From positions 372,001-436,000 of the forward strand of contig NBAY01000028.1 of assembly GCA_002794775.1 (NCBI GenBank): a DNA stretch of 64,000 nucleotides, read 5' to 3'. This document shows positions 34,947 to 46,120 of this stretch, piece by piece. The position numbers and the translations under genes are program-made. How positions within the stretch are numbered: the first letter of the stretch is position 1; each line of letters starts with the position of its first letter. Source of the stretch: Porodaedalea pini (lineage: Eukaryota > Basidiomycota > Agaricomycetes > Hymenochaetales > Hymenochaetaceae). Below the pieces are notes generated by a model. That model ran no database searches, was not told the origin of the DNA, and saw only the letters and a list, made by a program, of their open reading frames with translations.

Positions 34947-37331
34947 GGCGAGCGGGGGCACAGTGTGTGGACGCTGCTGGAAGTGACGAGGACGATGTGT
35001 AGGCAGCGACAACTGAACGAGTAAGAGACGACGACAACGATGAGGAGGGAAGAAGAGACGCGAAGGCGGGAAATGGAGTGATACTTATGGGAATAGAATG
35101 GGATGCACAGATGCAGACGCTGGCATGAGAAACGTGAGCTCACCCCCGGTCGGCAACTCTCGGCTTCTTATTACTCATCCCGTTTCTCTCAAAATACGGC
35201 AATATCCTGGGAATATTTGAAACATCCGTGGTGTCTTACTAGTACTGTGCTAGAACGTGAGTACTGGTTTACATTTATCTGCACTGTTTGGCGCGGGCTC
35301 ATTACGCTGCGTCGGCCGTCGGGCGGGCGTCGGCGGTCCATTTATACTGGTGTCTATTAATGTCTCCCTATCGCCATCTAAAGTTACGGACACGAATAAC
35401 TCGTCAGTGCCTTTCTACTCATCAGACAGGCCCGGCGTGGTAGTCAACTCACGAGAGGCTGTCAGCTCTCATCTGACACCGTCGTGGGAGATTGCGAACG
35501 GCGCGCCGCCCACTCGTCGCGCCGTGGATACGAGCTGCGCATCCTGCGAACAAACCGTCTAACTGGTCGCCTCCATCTCTCGTATCTCCTCTTCCACACA
35601 GCCTTCCCATCAGCGCCCCTCCCGAGATCACGCTCTATCCGGGTCAATTCTATTCCTATTTGTGTCATACTGCACCCGTTGCTGACGACGCTTGAATTCA
35701 GAACCTCAGAACATCTGAAAATCACTGCCTTTTGCAGCCTTCTCTTCCCTTCCTCCGAATCATTTAATCGTGGTGCATTTATGCTATGACAGGATAAACC
35801 TGATTAAACAGGGTTTGCTGCTGCCATAAGTCAAGCTTTGAGGGACCTTCTTCTTCCATGCTATTAATAAATGCATATCCTAAGGCAATTCCCGCTGTGT
35901 TGTATCATGTCGTAGAGCTTCTTATATCACGCACCTACCGTATACGTAGTGTGATAATGTCGTGCTTCCAGCCTACTATCCTTGCAGTTTTTTCCTGCTG
36001 TCCCGAAAGCTCACTACAGAGTTCTAGGTTGTCTTCATAGGCTAGTCCTTATACACGGTCTCATCCTAACAAAACGTCTTGGTGTGCTTTCGACTTCCAT
36101 TCCTGCTGCGTCCCTGTCGTTACGAGGATACTCGGAAAGAGACTTTCTGGTGCCCTCCATCTCTCGGGAAGACATGTCTTCGTTGTCTCGGAATCGTCTG
36201 GAACTCCCCCCCTCCCCCCTTTTTTTCGGCCTTGTCGACTTTAGACTCTCTAGTTGTGCAGTAAGCGCATACAGTATGTCTTCGATCTAGTGTTGCCGGT
36301 GGCTACTGCATACAAGGTGGAAGATGACATTATCTGCAAGGAATAGAATTGCTGTCAACTGAGGCTTGAACCTGATGATGACACAGAGTCAGTTCAAGCT
36401 GCTCTTATTTTTTCAAGACAGAACCGCCTTACTACAGTAGTTACCTCCGGCCCTTCCTTTACGCCTCGAGTGGGAATGCAAGTATCTTATCAAATCACAT
36501 GCCGCTGTGCACTTGCTTCACTTTGCTTTGTGTATTACTCAACGATTGACAGTAACCTCCGTGCTTCTCATCCATTGCAGCAACTCCCCACCCCCTCCCT
36601 CCCTCCCCAACCCCGAATTCAAGTTTCTCTGAACAGAACCTATGTCATGTTAGTATTCCGTGATTAATTGCTAAATTTGCTCTCGTTTCCCTCTACTTTT
36701 CGCATTCCTTGAGGGTATTACAGGAAAACCCGTTGCTCACACCTGTTCTTGTTATTTGTACACAATATCCTCCTATTATTTCTCTGACAATGCATCCGTT
36801 GTCGACGACAGATGACTCCTCTGATCTGGGATTTCAGAATACCTGAGGATTCCCGTACGATTTTCAGTCTCCTTTCCCGCTTGTTCCCACAACGACTAAA
36901 GCTATTTGTAAATCTTTCCTCATATGCTATACGTAGAACACTAGATATTTAGTTACATTTATGATTCCCAACAGACCCTAGCTATGGCTTAACCGTATCG
37001 TACAAAATTTTCCCGTTTTGATATTTTTTTGGCTTATTGTTTGCAGTCCTGGGGTGCGGCTCTCGATTTCTCTACTATCGTCATTTTCTGCACCCCTTCT
37101 TTCCCCCTTGTTGAGCTTGCGTATACTCTATTGCAAACTGCGTGTGATTTATCCTCTTTTTCGACCTTTGCCCCTGCCCTTTTCGGCCTTGTTGGCCTTG
37201 TTCCTGGCTTTCTCTGTCTTCGTGTATTGACGTGCCGAAAGTTTGTATTTGTTTGGCTGAAAATACGTTACGTAAACGGCAATCTATTTACGCCGATCCG
37301 TCTTCTTGACTTCAAACTCGCAGCGCCAACA
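34947..37331. other. 2.4 kb intergenic region, no gene seen
   Basis: Lies between the divergent RING ligase and uS5m genes. Only short open frames occur. An open frame on the plus strand from 37029 runs into uS5m in phase, but its sequence is not conserved-looking and would bury the mitochondrial presequence. Confidence 0.45.
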
Positions 37332-38273
37332 ATGAGCAAGTGCTCCTCGCTCCTCGCACACGCCCGTACCGTGCGGCTCAGCTTCCCATCATCGTTCTGT
37401 TTGTCTGTGAAGCAAACTCCTCGGCATCTCTCATCCTCTGCGCCGTCTTCATCCGACGAATCTGGCTCTTCGGAAGATGCTGAGACCGACACACGTCGCA
37501 TAAAATTCCCCAATTTGATGCAGCCTGACGTCCTGTTTGACTCTGCACACACTCGCGTGTATCGGGGACCGCGCTCAAAACGTCTTGCCAAAATCAATAT
37601 CCGGAATGACCCGTCGTTCATGGCGGTGGACAAGGAGCTCAACGACATGCTCAAGGAGGACGGGAACGTCGAGATGAACGAGGAGAAGGACGCGAGCATC
37701 ATGATCCAGGACCGAAGAAGCGCAGCATTGCACAAATACCCGCTTGTGAAGCGGCGCGTGACGCAGCAGACGGGGAAGGGCAAGAAGCACCGAACGTACC
37801 ATCTCGTCGTCGTCGGGAATGGCGATGGTCTCGTCGGGTATGGGGAGGGCAAGCACGAGGAGATAAGCGAGGCGAGTAACAAGGCGTACATCGAGGCCGT
37901 GCGCAATATGGATGCAGTCGAGCGCTTCGAGCACCGCACGATCTGGACGGACATGTCGATAAAGCTCGGCTCGACGCGCATCCTCATGCGACCGCGGCCC
38001 GTCGGGTTTGGGCTGCACTGCAATCCAAACATCCATCAGGTGCTCAAGGCCGCGGGTATTAAAGACGTCAGTGCGAAGGTCTGGGGGAGTCGCAACCCAA
38101 TTAATGTAATCAAGGCGACATGCATGCTCATCCAATCCGGGAATGCTCCGCTCTCGATGGGTAACGGTGTTGGAGGAAAGGGAAAGAGATTAGATGCAGG
38201 CGTCGGGATGCGGGGCAAGGAGTCTGTCGAGCGGGACCGTGGTCGGAAACTGATGGATGGGCGAACTTGGTAG
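37332..38273 (+). CDS. MRPS5: Mitochondrial small-subunit ribosomal protein uS5m
   Basis: 313 residues, single exon. The start was set at MSKCSSLLAHARTVRLSF because it begins a presequence rich in Arg/Ser without acidic residues. The uS5 core follows: KRRVTQQTGKGKKHRTYHLV, VVVGNGDGLVGYGEGKHEEI, ASNKAYIEAVRNMDAVERF, HRTIWTDMSIKLGSTRILMR, and the C-terminal fold GFGLHCNPNIHQVLKAAGIK, KVWGSRNPINVIKATCMLI. The basic tail fits fungal uS5m. The retrotransposon copy 1 target-site duplication begins about 117 bp after the stop codon. Confidence 0.93.
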   Translation: MSKCSSLLAHARTVRLSFPSSFCLSVKQTPRHLSSSAPSSSDESGSSEDAETDTRRIKFPNLMQPDVLFDSAHTRVYRGPRSKRLAKINIRNDPSFMAVDKELNDMLKEDGNVEMNEEKDASIMIQDRRSAALHKYPLVKRRVTQQTGKGKKHRTYHLVVVGNGDGLVGYGEGKHEEISEASNKAYIEAVRNMDAVERFEHRTIWTDMSIKLGSTRILMRPRPVGFGLHCNPNIHQVLKAAGIKDVSAKVWGSRNPINVIKATCMLIQSGNAPLSMGNGVGGKGKRLDAGVGMRGKESVERDRGRKLMDGRTW

Positions 38274-38390
38274 TTCTGCTTTGCATATTTCTTTACACTA
38301 CTTGAAGACCACACGCGCTATAATTATTGGATACCTGAAGTGAAGCAGAAAATAGAAAATAAAAATGCATACGCGGCGTGATGGGCGTTC

Positions 38391-38401
38391 TGTCACTTCA
38401 C
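38391..38401 (+). repeat. 5' target-site duplication of retrotransposon copy 1
   Basis: TGTCACTTCAC, repeated exactly at 44689-44699 on the other side of the element. Confidence 0.85.
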
Positions 38402-38472
38402 TTTCTTCCTACCATCATCATCGACCGTGGGAAAACAGTGTAACCAGCCTCATTTCTTGTTCTCTACTCGCT

Positions 38473-40706
38473 ATGGACAACGGCATGTTGACCAGAGCAA
38501 AAGCGTCTCTTCACAAGACAAAGTCTTTTCGTTCCCTTGTCAATCCCAAGGACCCCACCAAGTGTGAGGAGTGTAAACAGGATCTCCCCTATCACAGTCG
38601 CCAGTGTGTTAGTGGGACCGCCAAGCTATGTGTCACTTGTGGTCGCGACAAGACCTACAACCACGATGACAACGTATGCGCTACAGTACAAGCGAACCGT
38701 GCCAAATGGTCTCCCGATGTCGAGGCGGACGAACATGCCGCCAAACTCCGTAAACAAGGGGACCTCTCCCTGACTCCTGATATCGAATCGCAGAACACCC
38801 TTAAACGTTCGAACTCAGAAGAAGAACATAGGTCTATCCCACCTCCTGCCCGTGTTGACGACGATGCTATGGATGACGACTTGTACATCCCGGACGAGCA
38901 CCCCAGTCAGGCCCCTCAGGTCGACAATGTTATGGACGACATCGATGAAATGACTGATCCGGCCATCGCCGAGAAGGTCAACCTTTCCTTTGCCGATCTC
39001 ACCAAAGAGACCATTAACACGATCAACACGCTCATTTCCCAACCGACGTGGTCATCTGACATGCCCTGGTTCGACGACCCAGTTCGCGCCGGGTCCATCC
39101 TCGCTAATGTTGGATCCAATCTGGTATCCTGGTTAAACAAGTCAAACTCATTGGACGACGAAACCAGCCTCACCAACTCAGCCAACGAAAGCCTGGAAGC
39201 CTTTCATTCCACCTTCCGCATCCATTCTCCCTCTTTTAAACACGTGTTTGAAAATATTTATGTTAACAGTCAAACCATCCGTGACCAAGAAATCACGGAC
39301 ACTATGCATGCCATGTCTCGGTCCATTCAGCACCTTTCCGCAGTTGTTTCTTCTATTTCCGAAAAAACTAACACAATTGAAAAACAGCTTTCTGACGTTC
39401 ATGTTCCAACCATCCAGCACTCGGTTCCTTCTAATACTAACATCAATAAACAGAATAAAATCTTGCCTGACCCAATTGGCGTTCGTTTTGTACACGATCC
39501 TAAATTCCCTCCTCCAGGCCCTATCACCAAACAGCGTGTTCAGACCCCAAAAAATGGAAAATCCGAATATGCAGCAGCCATTGCTAAAACCCGCATTCCG
39601 GGCTCTGGCTACCGTATGACTACGGAGGGCACCATCATCGCACCAGATGGTTACGCCCACTCAGCTCACAACGCTCCTCATGGATCACAGACCACAATTT
39701 ATCACCCAGCAGTTGAATCAGTCGGAGTCGATCAGGAAGGCTTTACCACGGTATCGTACGCCAAGGCTGCCCAAAAGAAACCCAAATCAGTCCCTACCAA
39801 AGTTACCCGAATCACAGAAGAGAACCCCCAAGGGGAAGTCTCAACTGTTCCAATTAACCGGTCTAACGGATCAGTGAATACGCGCGTCCGTAATGTTCGC
39901 CGTATCTTTTTCTCACTCCCAGGCGATCTTGCTGTTTGCCCTTCCACCATTTCCATTAAAAACACAGTACGTGCGGGCCTCAAAGGCAACCCGCTTTTCA
40001 AACATCTTGTGATTCTTAACGTGGAATACACGTCTAACAGCAACCTTTTAATCGCTTTTACTAACATTCACCCTGACTTTGACGCACAATACCACGCTCT
40101 AGTTACCCAACTGAATCGCATCATCAACATCTCTGGGGCAAAGGCATTCACCCCTTCGCCTCAATTCAAAATGGTCATCCCCGGCGTTCCAGTATTCGAC
40201 AAGGACACCAATCTCATCTATTCGGAGAAGGACCTAGCTGACGAAATCTCCTCTCTTCCACAATTCGAAGGATACGAGTTCATGTTCCCGCCCGCTTCAT
40301 GTCCTCCATCAAACGCCTTAATCAACGAGACTACTGCAACGTTTCAGTTGTCCTCAAGGATGATTCTCGCCTTTGTTTTGACCATTTCTTCCTTCATAAC
40401 AACAGATCTGTACCAGTTTTCGGTGTCATCCGCCGACTCGAGGAGATGAAAGCCCGCCCTACGATCAACCAATGCGATAACTGCCATCACTTGGGACACG
40501 CTGCATCGAAGTGTCGCTCAGTAGCACGCTGCACGATTTGCTCTGAGCCCCACCAGACCGCCGTACATGTCGCGAAATGCGCTCCATGCACGGCGTCCAA
40601 CAACCTCCATTGCGACCACTTCGCCCTTTGCATTAACTGCCAGGGCAATCACAGTGCCAGGTCAACGGAGTGTCCAGCTCGCCGCAACTACAGGTCTCCC
40701 TTTTAA
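38473..40706 (+). pseudogene. Retrotransposon copy 1 ORF1 (gag-like), frameshifted
   Basis: RNA-binding protein of the element. The N-terminus has a Cys-rich module (KCEECKQDLPYHSRQCVSG, LCVTCGRDKTYNHDDNVC) that may bind zinc. The middle is Ser/Asn-rich and helical. The C-terminus holds CCHC-type knuckles (CDNCHHLGHAASKC, CTICSEPHQTAVHVAKC, CINCQGNHSARSTEC). Relative to copy 2 a single base is missing near 40290, so the frame from 38473 leaves phase just before the knuckles, which continue in the frame ending at 40706. Confidence 0.88.
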
Positions 40707-40712
40707 TTTCTT

Positions 40713-43700
40713 ATGACAGACACAGTTACTGTTTTTTCCCTTAACATCCGCAACTCCGAACCTACATTCGATTATCTCCTACGTTCTTTTTCAACCACTA
40801 ATTATACCCCAGACATCATCTGTTTTCAGAAAATCCCAGTCATTTCATCGACAGTCCCTTCTAAAACATCTCCTTCCGGTTCTCGAATTCTTCAAATTCG
40901 CAACTCTTATCCCTATACAATCTTTCGTCCATCCCCTTCTTCCAAACCACGTGTTTGTACCTTGGTACACCCGCGAATCATCCATCGGGTCTCGCTATAC
41001 GACTCTGATTCCCCTTCGCCCAATATTTGCGTTATCTCAATTTCTCGCGACGACGCATCCCCTCTCCTATTATGGAATGTTTACAATTCGCCTTCTCTTC
41101 ATGAATTCGAAAACCCTTTTCCTATATGTCGTCTTCCCTCTAACATTTTCACAGGGGACTTTAACAGACATTGCGATTTGTGGTCATTTCCGGCCCAATT
41201 GCACGAATTTTCGAAATCAACAGCCCTCGTCGACTGGATCAACGATAGCAGCTTAATGGTTTGCAACCCTGCCGACCAGTACACCTACTTTAACCGTTCA
41301 AATAATTCTAAAACCATCATTGACCTCGTCCTCGCTTCAGAGGACTTCGCTCCTTATCTTTTGGATCATATTTCCGTTTCGAACAACTCTTTGGACATTT
41401 CATCGGACCACCGACCACTCCTTTTTTCATTTCAATTGGACCTAATCCCCTCTTCTACAAAACCGCCCTTCGTTCTATTCGATCTCATGATCTTCCGGCT
41501 TTTGTTGCCGAATTTTGCGACTCTAATCATTTCTCCTTTTCATTGGCGAATATCCATACACTGGAGGCGCTGGACGACCTTCTTTTTTCATTCCAAACTT
41601 CTTTTTCAAATTTTGCTACCCTGTTTCTCAAAAAACGAAAACTGCGGTCATATTTCGGCCCCAACACTTGGTGGTCCGAAGCATGCTCGAGACTGTATCG
41701 CGAACACTGCCGAAACCCTCACCCGAATCTCACAAACACCTTGACATCGAGATCACTTGCGCCAAAAATGCCTTTTTCGGCGCCCATCTTCAAAAAGCCG
41801 ACACCCAATCCATATGGCATAACCAATATCTTGGCACAGCTCGCCGTCACTCTACCATTGGAGCACTACGTATGGCGAATGGATCACTTACCCTTTCAGA
41901 AGACGACAAAGCGACTCTTTTTTGGGAAACATTTTTTCCCCCTTTACCATCTAGACCAGGGATATCCCGCTCCCAGCCCTCACCAAATTCATTCCCTTTA
42001 TGATGAGCGACATTCACGATGCGATCAGAGGCATCGACCAAGAAACGAGCCCAGGCAACAACCACATCTCCTATAAACACCTCGCGTTGCTTGTCGAACA
42101 CCGCGGTTCATTTTTTGTTGAACTTTTTTCCTTATGTCTCCGACTCGGTCATTTTCCACTATCCTTTAAGACATCTCTCGTCACCTTCATCCCTAAACCC
42201 AAACATTCTGACTTTTCAGTTCCATGGGTGTTTCGCCCCATTACCCTCGTTGACACAATCAGAAAACTTTTCGAACGCGTCCTTTTTAATCGTTTACAAC
42301 CCTTTTTCGAACTCAACAACCTTCTTCCTGACGCCCAACATGGGTGCCAGAAACATCGCTCTTCCCTTACGGCATGCTACGCACTCCTTTCTTCTATTTT
42401 ATCCCAACCATTCATAATTAATTCGGCCGATCATTTCAACATTCTTCACCTGTGACATCGTTACCTTATCACTTCCATCCTTACCGTCGACATTCAAGGT
42501 TTCTTTGATAACATTTCACATCAACGCCTTGTTCAGAAACTTATATCTTCCAACGTACATCCAAACATTATTCATGTCCTCTCATCCTGGCTTTCAGACA
42601 GACCAATTTTGTTTCATTTCAATAATTTCTTTTCCACCCCTTTCATTAAACCCAACAGAGGCGTTTCTCAAGGGTCCCCATTATCTCCTCTCATTTCGAT
42701 CTTTGCTGCTGCAGATGCCATTTTGGCTTATAACTCTCGTTTCGGTCCCGACCGTCCTTTGCTTGCGTATATGGACGACCACCTCCTTTATGCGCGATCC
42801 CTTAGTATTCGCACCAACCTAAAACGCCTTCGTAACCAGTTTCAATTCTTATCTCTTCAATTTCAGAGTCTCGGTCTTTCTATTGACCCAGACGCTATTG
42901 AACTTCTTCATATCCTTCCACACAGACGCTTTGCATCCATTACTTTTCGCTCATTTCTTCAAGGTTCTCCATCTTCCTCTAACGCATCCCTGTCATTACC
43001 CAACAATCGCGTCATTCCCCCTTTGTTGCATTTAACCTGGCTAGGCATAGTCTTTTCTTATGACCTTTCGCCTAATCTCCATTTTATATCTCGGGCGAAC
43101 AAAGCCCTTTCCACCCTTCACCAGCGCTCCTTCTTGTTCAATTGCGCAAACGGCGCATATTTCCAATACGTCAGACTTTTATATTTTGGTTTAATTCGCT
43201 CAGTTGCCACTTATGGCGCTGTCCTTTTCCCTGACTCTACCCTCATTTCCATCGTCCTTCAGCCAACTCAAAAACATTTCTTTGATCGCATTTTTCACAA
43301 AAACATCAACTCATCCGTTGCGGAATCGTTCTTATCATGTCCACCTCTTCCCCTTTTCATTCGCTACCTTTCTCAACGTTTTTTGTTATCATATTTCTCC
43401 TATTCAAATCACAAGTCGATGCCAAAAACATATTTAATGTCATCTCTCCTCCCGAATGTACAAGTCCCGAAATCCTTTCCCTTTCCTACATTTACCCAAG
43501 TCCATTCACGCCTTATAATGACCCCTATTTCTTCTTCTGCCCAACGCAATCGCACCATTCGCGATTTTAATTCTTTCTTTTTACACCCCCTCCTTACCAA
43601 TATTTCATCTTTACAGATGGCTCCATCATACCTCAGGCTGACGGCTCTAACACTGGTGGCCACGGATTTGTTATCATGCATGATCACAAGGAACTTGCTG

Positions 43701-44535
43701 TCTTTTCTTCAGCAGCGCACTCTCGCTCGAACATCTTGTTTGAGGAGCAGGAAGCGCTCATCGCAGCTATGCGTTGTATCTCTCTCTTATTGGCGAAATG
43801 CTTCACCCCCATACACATACATATCGTTACCGACTCGCTTAATTGCGTCGAGCTCATCTTTTCCAACGACACTCGGCACGCGGAATTCATCATAACATTC
43901 CGCCGCCTCTGCGGCATTTTTCTTGCCCTCCATCACGAGGCCTCACACATCACTATCCAATGGCTCCCTTCCCACAGGGGAATATTGGGCAATACCAAAG
44001 CCAACAAACTCGCAAAAGACACCGCTACCAAGCCCGATCGCGTACCGATCCCAGATTCATTACCCAATCTGAACGCCCAAGTACAGCTCGATCTTCTTCG
44101 AGACTGGAAGAGCGACATCGTCAATCTTCGTGGACATCGTTCAATCCTCGAACCGTCCTCGTTCATCCTTAACCCAACGCGATCTTTCGCCCGTTCTTGA
44201 AGCTTTCCCCAAAGAAAAAGATACACTGCTCAGTTCTTTCCCGCACCGCCAACTTAATGCTGAACGCGCTCGATCTGCATAATCGAAATCTCGAACCCCG
44301 GTGCCCAGACCCATTGTGCTCTAAACATGATGTCCATCACATCCTCAATAGCTGTCCTTTCTTTTCTTTAGTTCGAAAAGGCCTTTTTCATCAACGTTCT
44401 CTCCCATTAACTTTTATGGAATGGTTTCGTCCAAATAACTTTCTTTTACTATTAAAATTTGCTTATTTCTCTTTCCGCCGTCCTCCCGACAGCATGCCTC
44501 TTTTATCTGATTTACCACCCTCCTTTGACCTTTAG
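40713..44535 (+). pseudogene. Retrotransposon copy 1 ORF2 (endonuclease-RT-RNase H), decayed
   Basis: Starts MTDTVTVFSLNIRNSEPTF. The AP-type endonuclease shows DIICFQ, GDFNRHCDLWS and SSDHRPLLFSF. The reverse transcriptase has FIPKPKHSDFSVP, FRPITLVDTIRKLFERVL, RGVSQGSPLSPLISIF and the active-site AYMDDHLLYA. RNase H at the C-terminus has EEQEAL, VTDSLN and HRGILGNTKANKLA, and a final Cys/His-rich CPDPLCSKHDVHHILNSC. The frame breaks near 41458, 41725, 42000, 42455 and 42600, and again near 43395, so it is not functional as it stands. Confidence 0.88.
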
Positions 44536-44688
44536 TTATCATCTTTACGATTTCCCTATAACAAACATTACAACTAGTTCCACGTTTAGCCCATCACAAT
44601 TCTCGTGCACTACGTAGATTTGTTGCGTTTCGTTTTCTCTCCTTAGCGTTTGGGCGTCTGTTAGCAGTAGATAGCAGAGTATTATAAA

Positions 44689-44699
44689 TGTCACTTCAC
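44689..44699 (+). repeat. 3' target-site duplication of copy 1, ending at CAC of CACGTG
   Basis: TGTCACTTCAC again, directly followed by GTG, so the uninterrupted target read TTCAC^GTGCG. The CACGTG (44697-44702) is intact here, 278 bp upstream of the KEN-box gene start. Confidence 0.85.
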
Positions 44700-44979
44700 G
44701 TGCGCGTACTCGAGCTGCAACAAAACACGGTCTCTTGCCTTTCTAGGCTCATTAGCTAAACAGCAGAATTAGAAGCGCGTGGCTACAGCGCTGAAACTCT
44801 CTCAACCTCAACATCCACGACGACCAGTCCGCGCTCCCTCCTGTGCCATCCCGGGTCGTCGTTGTATTCATCCTTTTTGTTGTCGGGCTCACTCCGCTCA
44901 AACTCTCTCAGCGCTATCTCAACACCCCCTACATCCACCTCGCGCAGCCCCGACCACACCGTCTTCATCACACCATACC

Positions 44980-46120
44980 ATGTCCGCCAGATCTTTCACC
45001 GTCTTCCGGGACGCACCTACCGCGAAACCACCTACATTGCGTCCTCTCGGGCGTTCTGCGTCAGCTGCCGCGGTGCTCAGCACATCCCACCTCTCAGAGA
45101 ACGGCATTGTGTCTCTGCCGGAGAAGGAGAACCTGCACCCATTGACGAGTCTCGGCACCAGGTCCGCGCCATTGGGAAAGAAGCGCAAGGCGTCAGAGAG
45201 CTCCAGCGTGCTCGCTACTAAAGTTCTCGCCGTCGCCGAGGCATCCGACACGGCTAAGTCAAAGCCCAAGCGTACAGATCTCAAGCGTAAAGCGTCCTCT
45301 CAGGCAGCTTCTGGGAGGACCAAGCTTAAGCGAGAGAACTCGAAGAAAAATGTTGAGGATAAGGTGCAGTCTGCCATCGAGACTGCTTCCTCGTCATCTC
45401 GGAAGACACCTTCCCGGGCCGGGTTGCGCAGCTCCCCGACGACGTTCCTTGAACCCATCATGGAGGAAGCTGCTACCCAGGTTGCAGACGAAGAAAAGCT
45501 CAGCTCAGATACCCAGTCACTTGTGCAGGCGGTGATTGACTCCCGATGCTACGAATTGACGGTCTCTCCCCTTGCGGACATCTCCGGCGCCTACCTTCAG
45601 TCTTCCGAGCCCAAGAAGGATGAAGCCAAGGACGAAGATCTCCTCGAATACCGTACGGTAAAGGAGGTTAGTGCATCGAGCTAATTGAGGTAGTTGGCAC
45701 GAGCTGATATGCAGTTGGCCTTTTTTTGAAAAGGAGTCGGGTTTTGCGACGCAGATTCGGGACTATTTTCTGTCTGAGGGCTTGCGTGCGGGCTCGGAAT
45801 CCTCCGCTCCGAGCTCGACAAACATCGCAACCTCTCTCTTTGGCGTCGCCGATGACTTTGATGGGCGTGACACTGCCGGTTATCTTGTCTTAAACTCTGA
45901 AAGCAGCACGGAAAGCGCTGTCCCATTGACGCCAAAGAAGCCGCACCGTCTCGTACGCAGCTTGTCGCTTCCGATCAACCCGAGCACGGAGAGCGCAAAG
46001 GACAAGGAGGATGTGCTCCCGCCATCTGGCCCTTTAATGCTATCCACACCCGAGCGTAAAGAGCTCTACGCTACGTTTACATTTACGACCCCGAAATCCT
46101 CTCCCGCGCGTACCACGTAA
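44980..46120 (+). CDS. KEN-box protein, possible cell-cycle regulator (securin-like?)
   Basis: Not securely recognised. Two exons (44980-45666, 45734-46120) give about 357 residues starting MSARSFTVFRDAPTAKPPTL. Near the N-terminus is SLPEKENLHPL, a textbook KEN box; RTDL further on fits a minimal destruction-box RxxL. A Lys/Arg/Ser-rich basic region follows (KSKPKRTDLKRKAS), then a more conserved-looking stretch VIDSRCYELTVSPLADISGA and, after the intron, SGFATQIRDYFLSEGL, then TPKK and TPERKELYATFTFTTP. The 67-nt intron uses GTTAGT and a GAAAAG acceptor. KEN plus RxxL suggests an APC/C substrate; securin is one possibility by layout only. An in-frame ATG at 44779 would add 67 less plausible residues. 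Confidence 0.6.

Larger units (their letters stand above)
38402..44688 (+). mobile_element. Non-LTR retrotransposon, copy 1 (full length, inactive)
   Basis: A two-ORF non-LTR element of about 6.29 kb, with no long terminal repeats. It has a short 5' leader of about 70 bases, a gag-like ORF1, and an ORF2 with AP-type endonuclease, reverse transcriptase and RNase H. The 3' end is GCAGTAGATAGCAG followed by a short AT tail (TATTATAAA) rather than a poly(A). It is flanked by an 11-bp direct repeat, so both ends are intact, but ORF1 has one and ORF2 several frameshifts. It lies between uS5m and the KEN-box gene. The insertion point is inside CACGTG: the 3' duplication TGTCACTTCAC is followed by GTG (44697-44702). 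Confidence 0.93.

Noticed and set aside
37029..37331. N-terminal extension of uS5m by 101 codons
   Set aside because: In frame, but hydrophobic and unlike the family; it would bury the mitochondrial presequence. Read as 5' flank.
38402..44688. LTR retrotransposon, suggested by YMDD and RNase H
   Set aside because: No terminal repeats, and the AP-type endonuclease, QGSPLSP motif and two-ORF layout are those of non-LTR elements.
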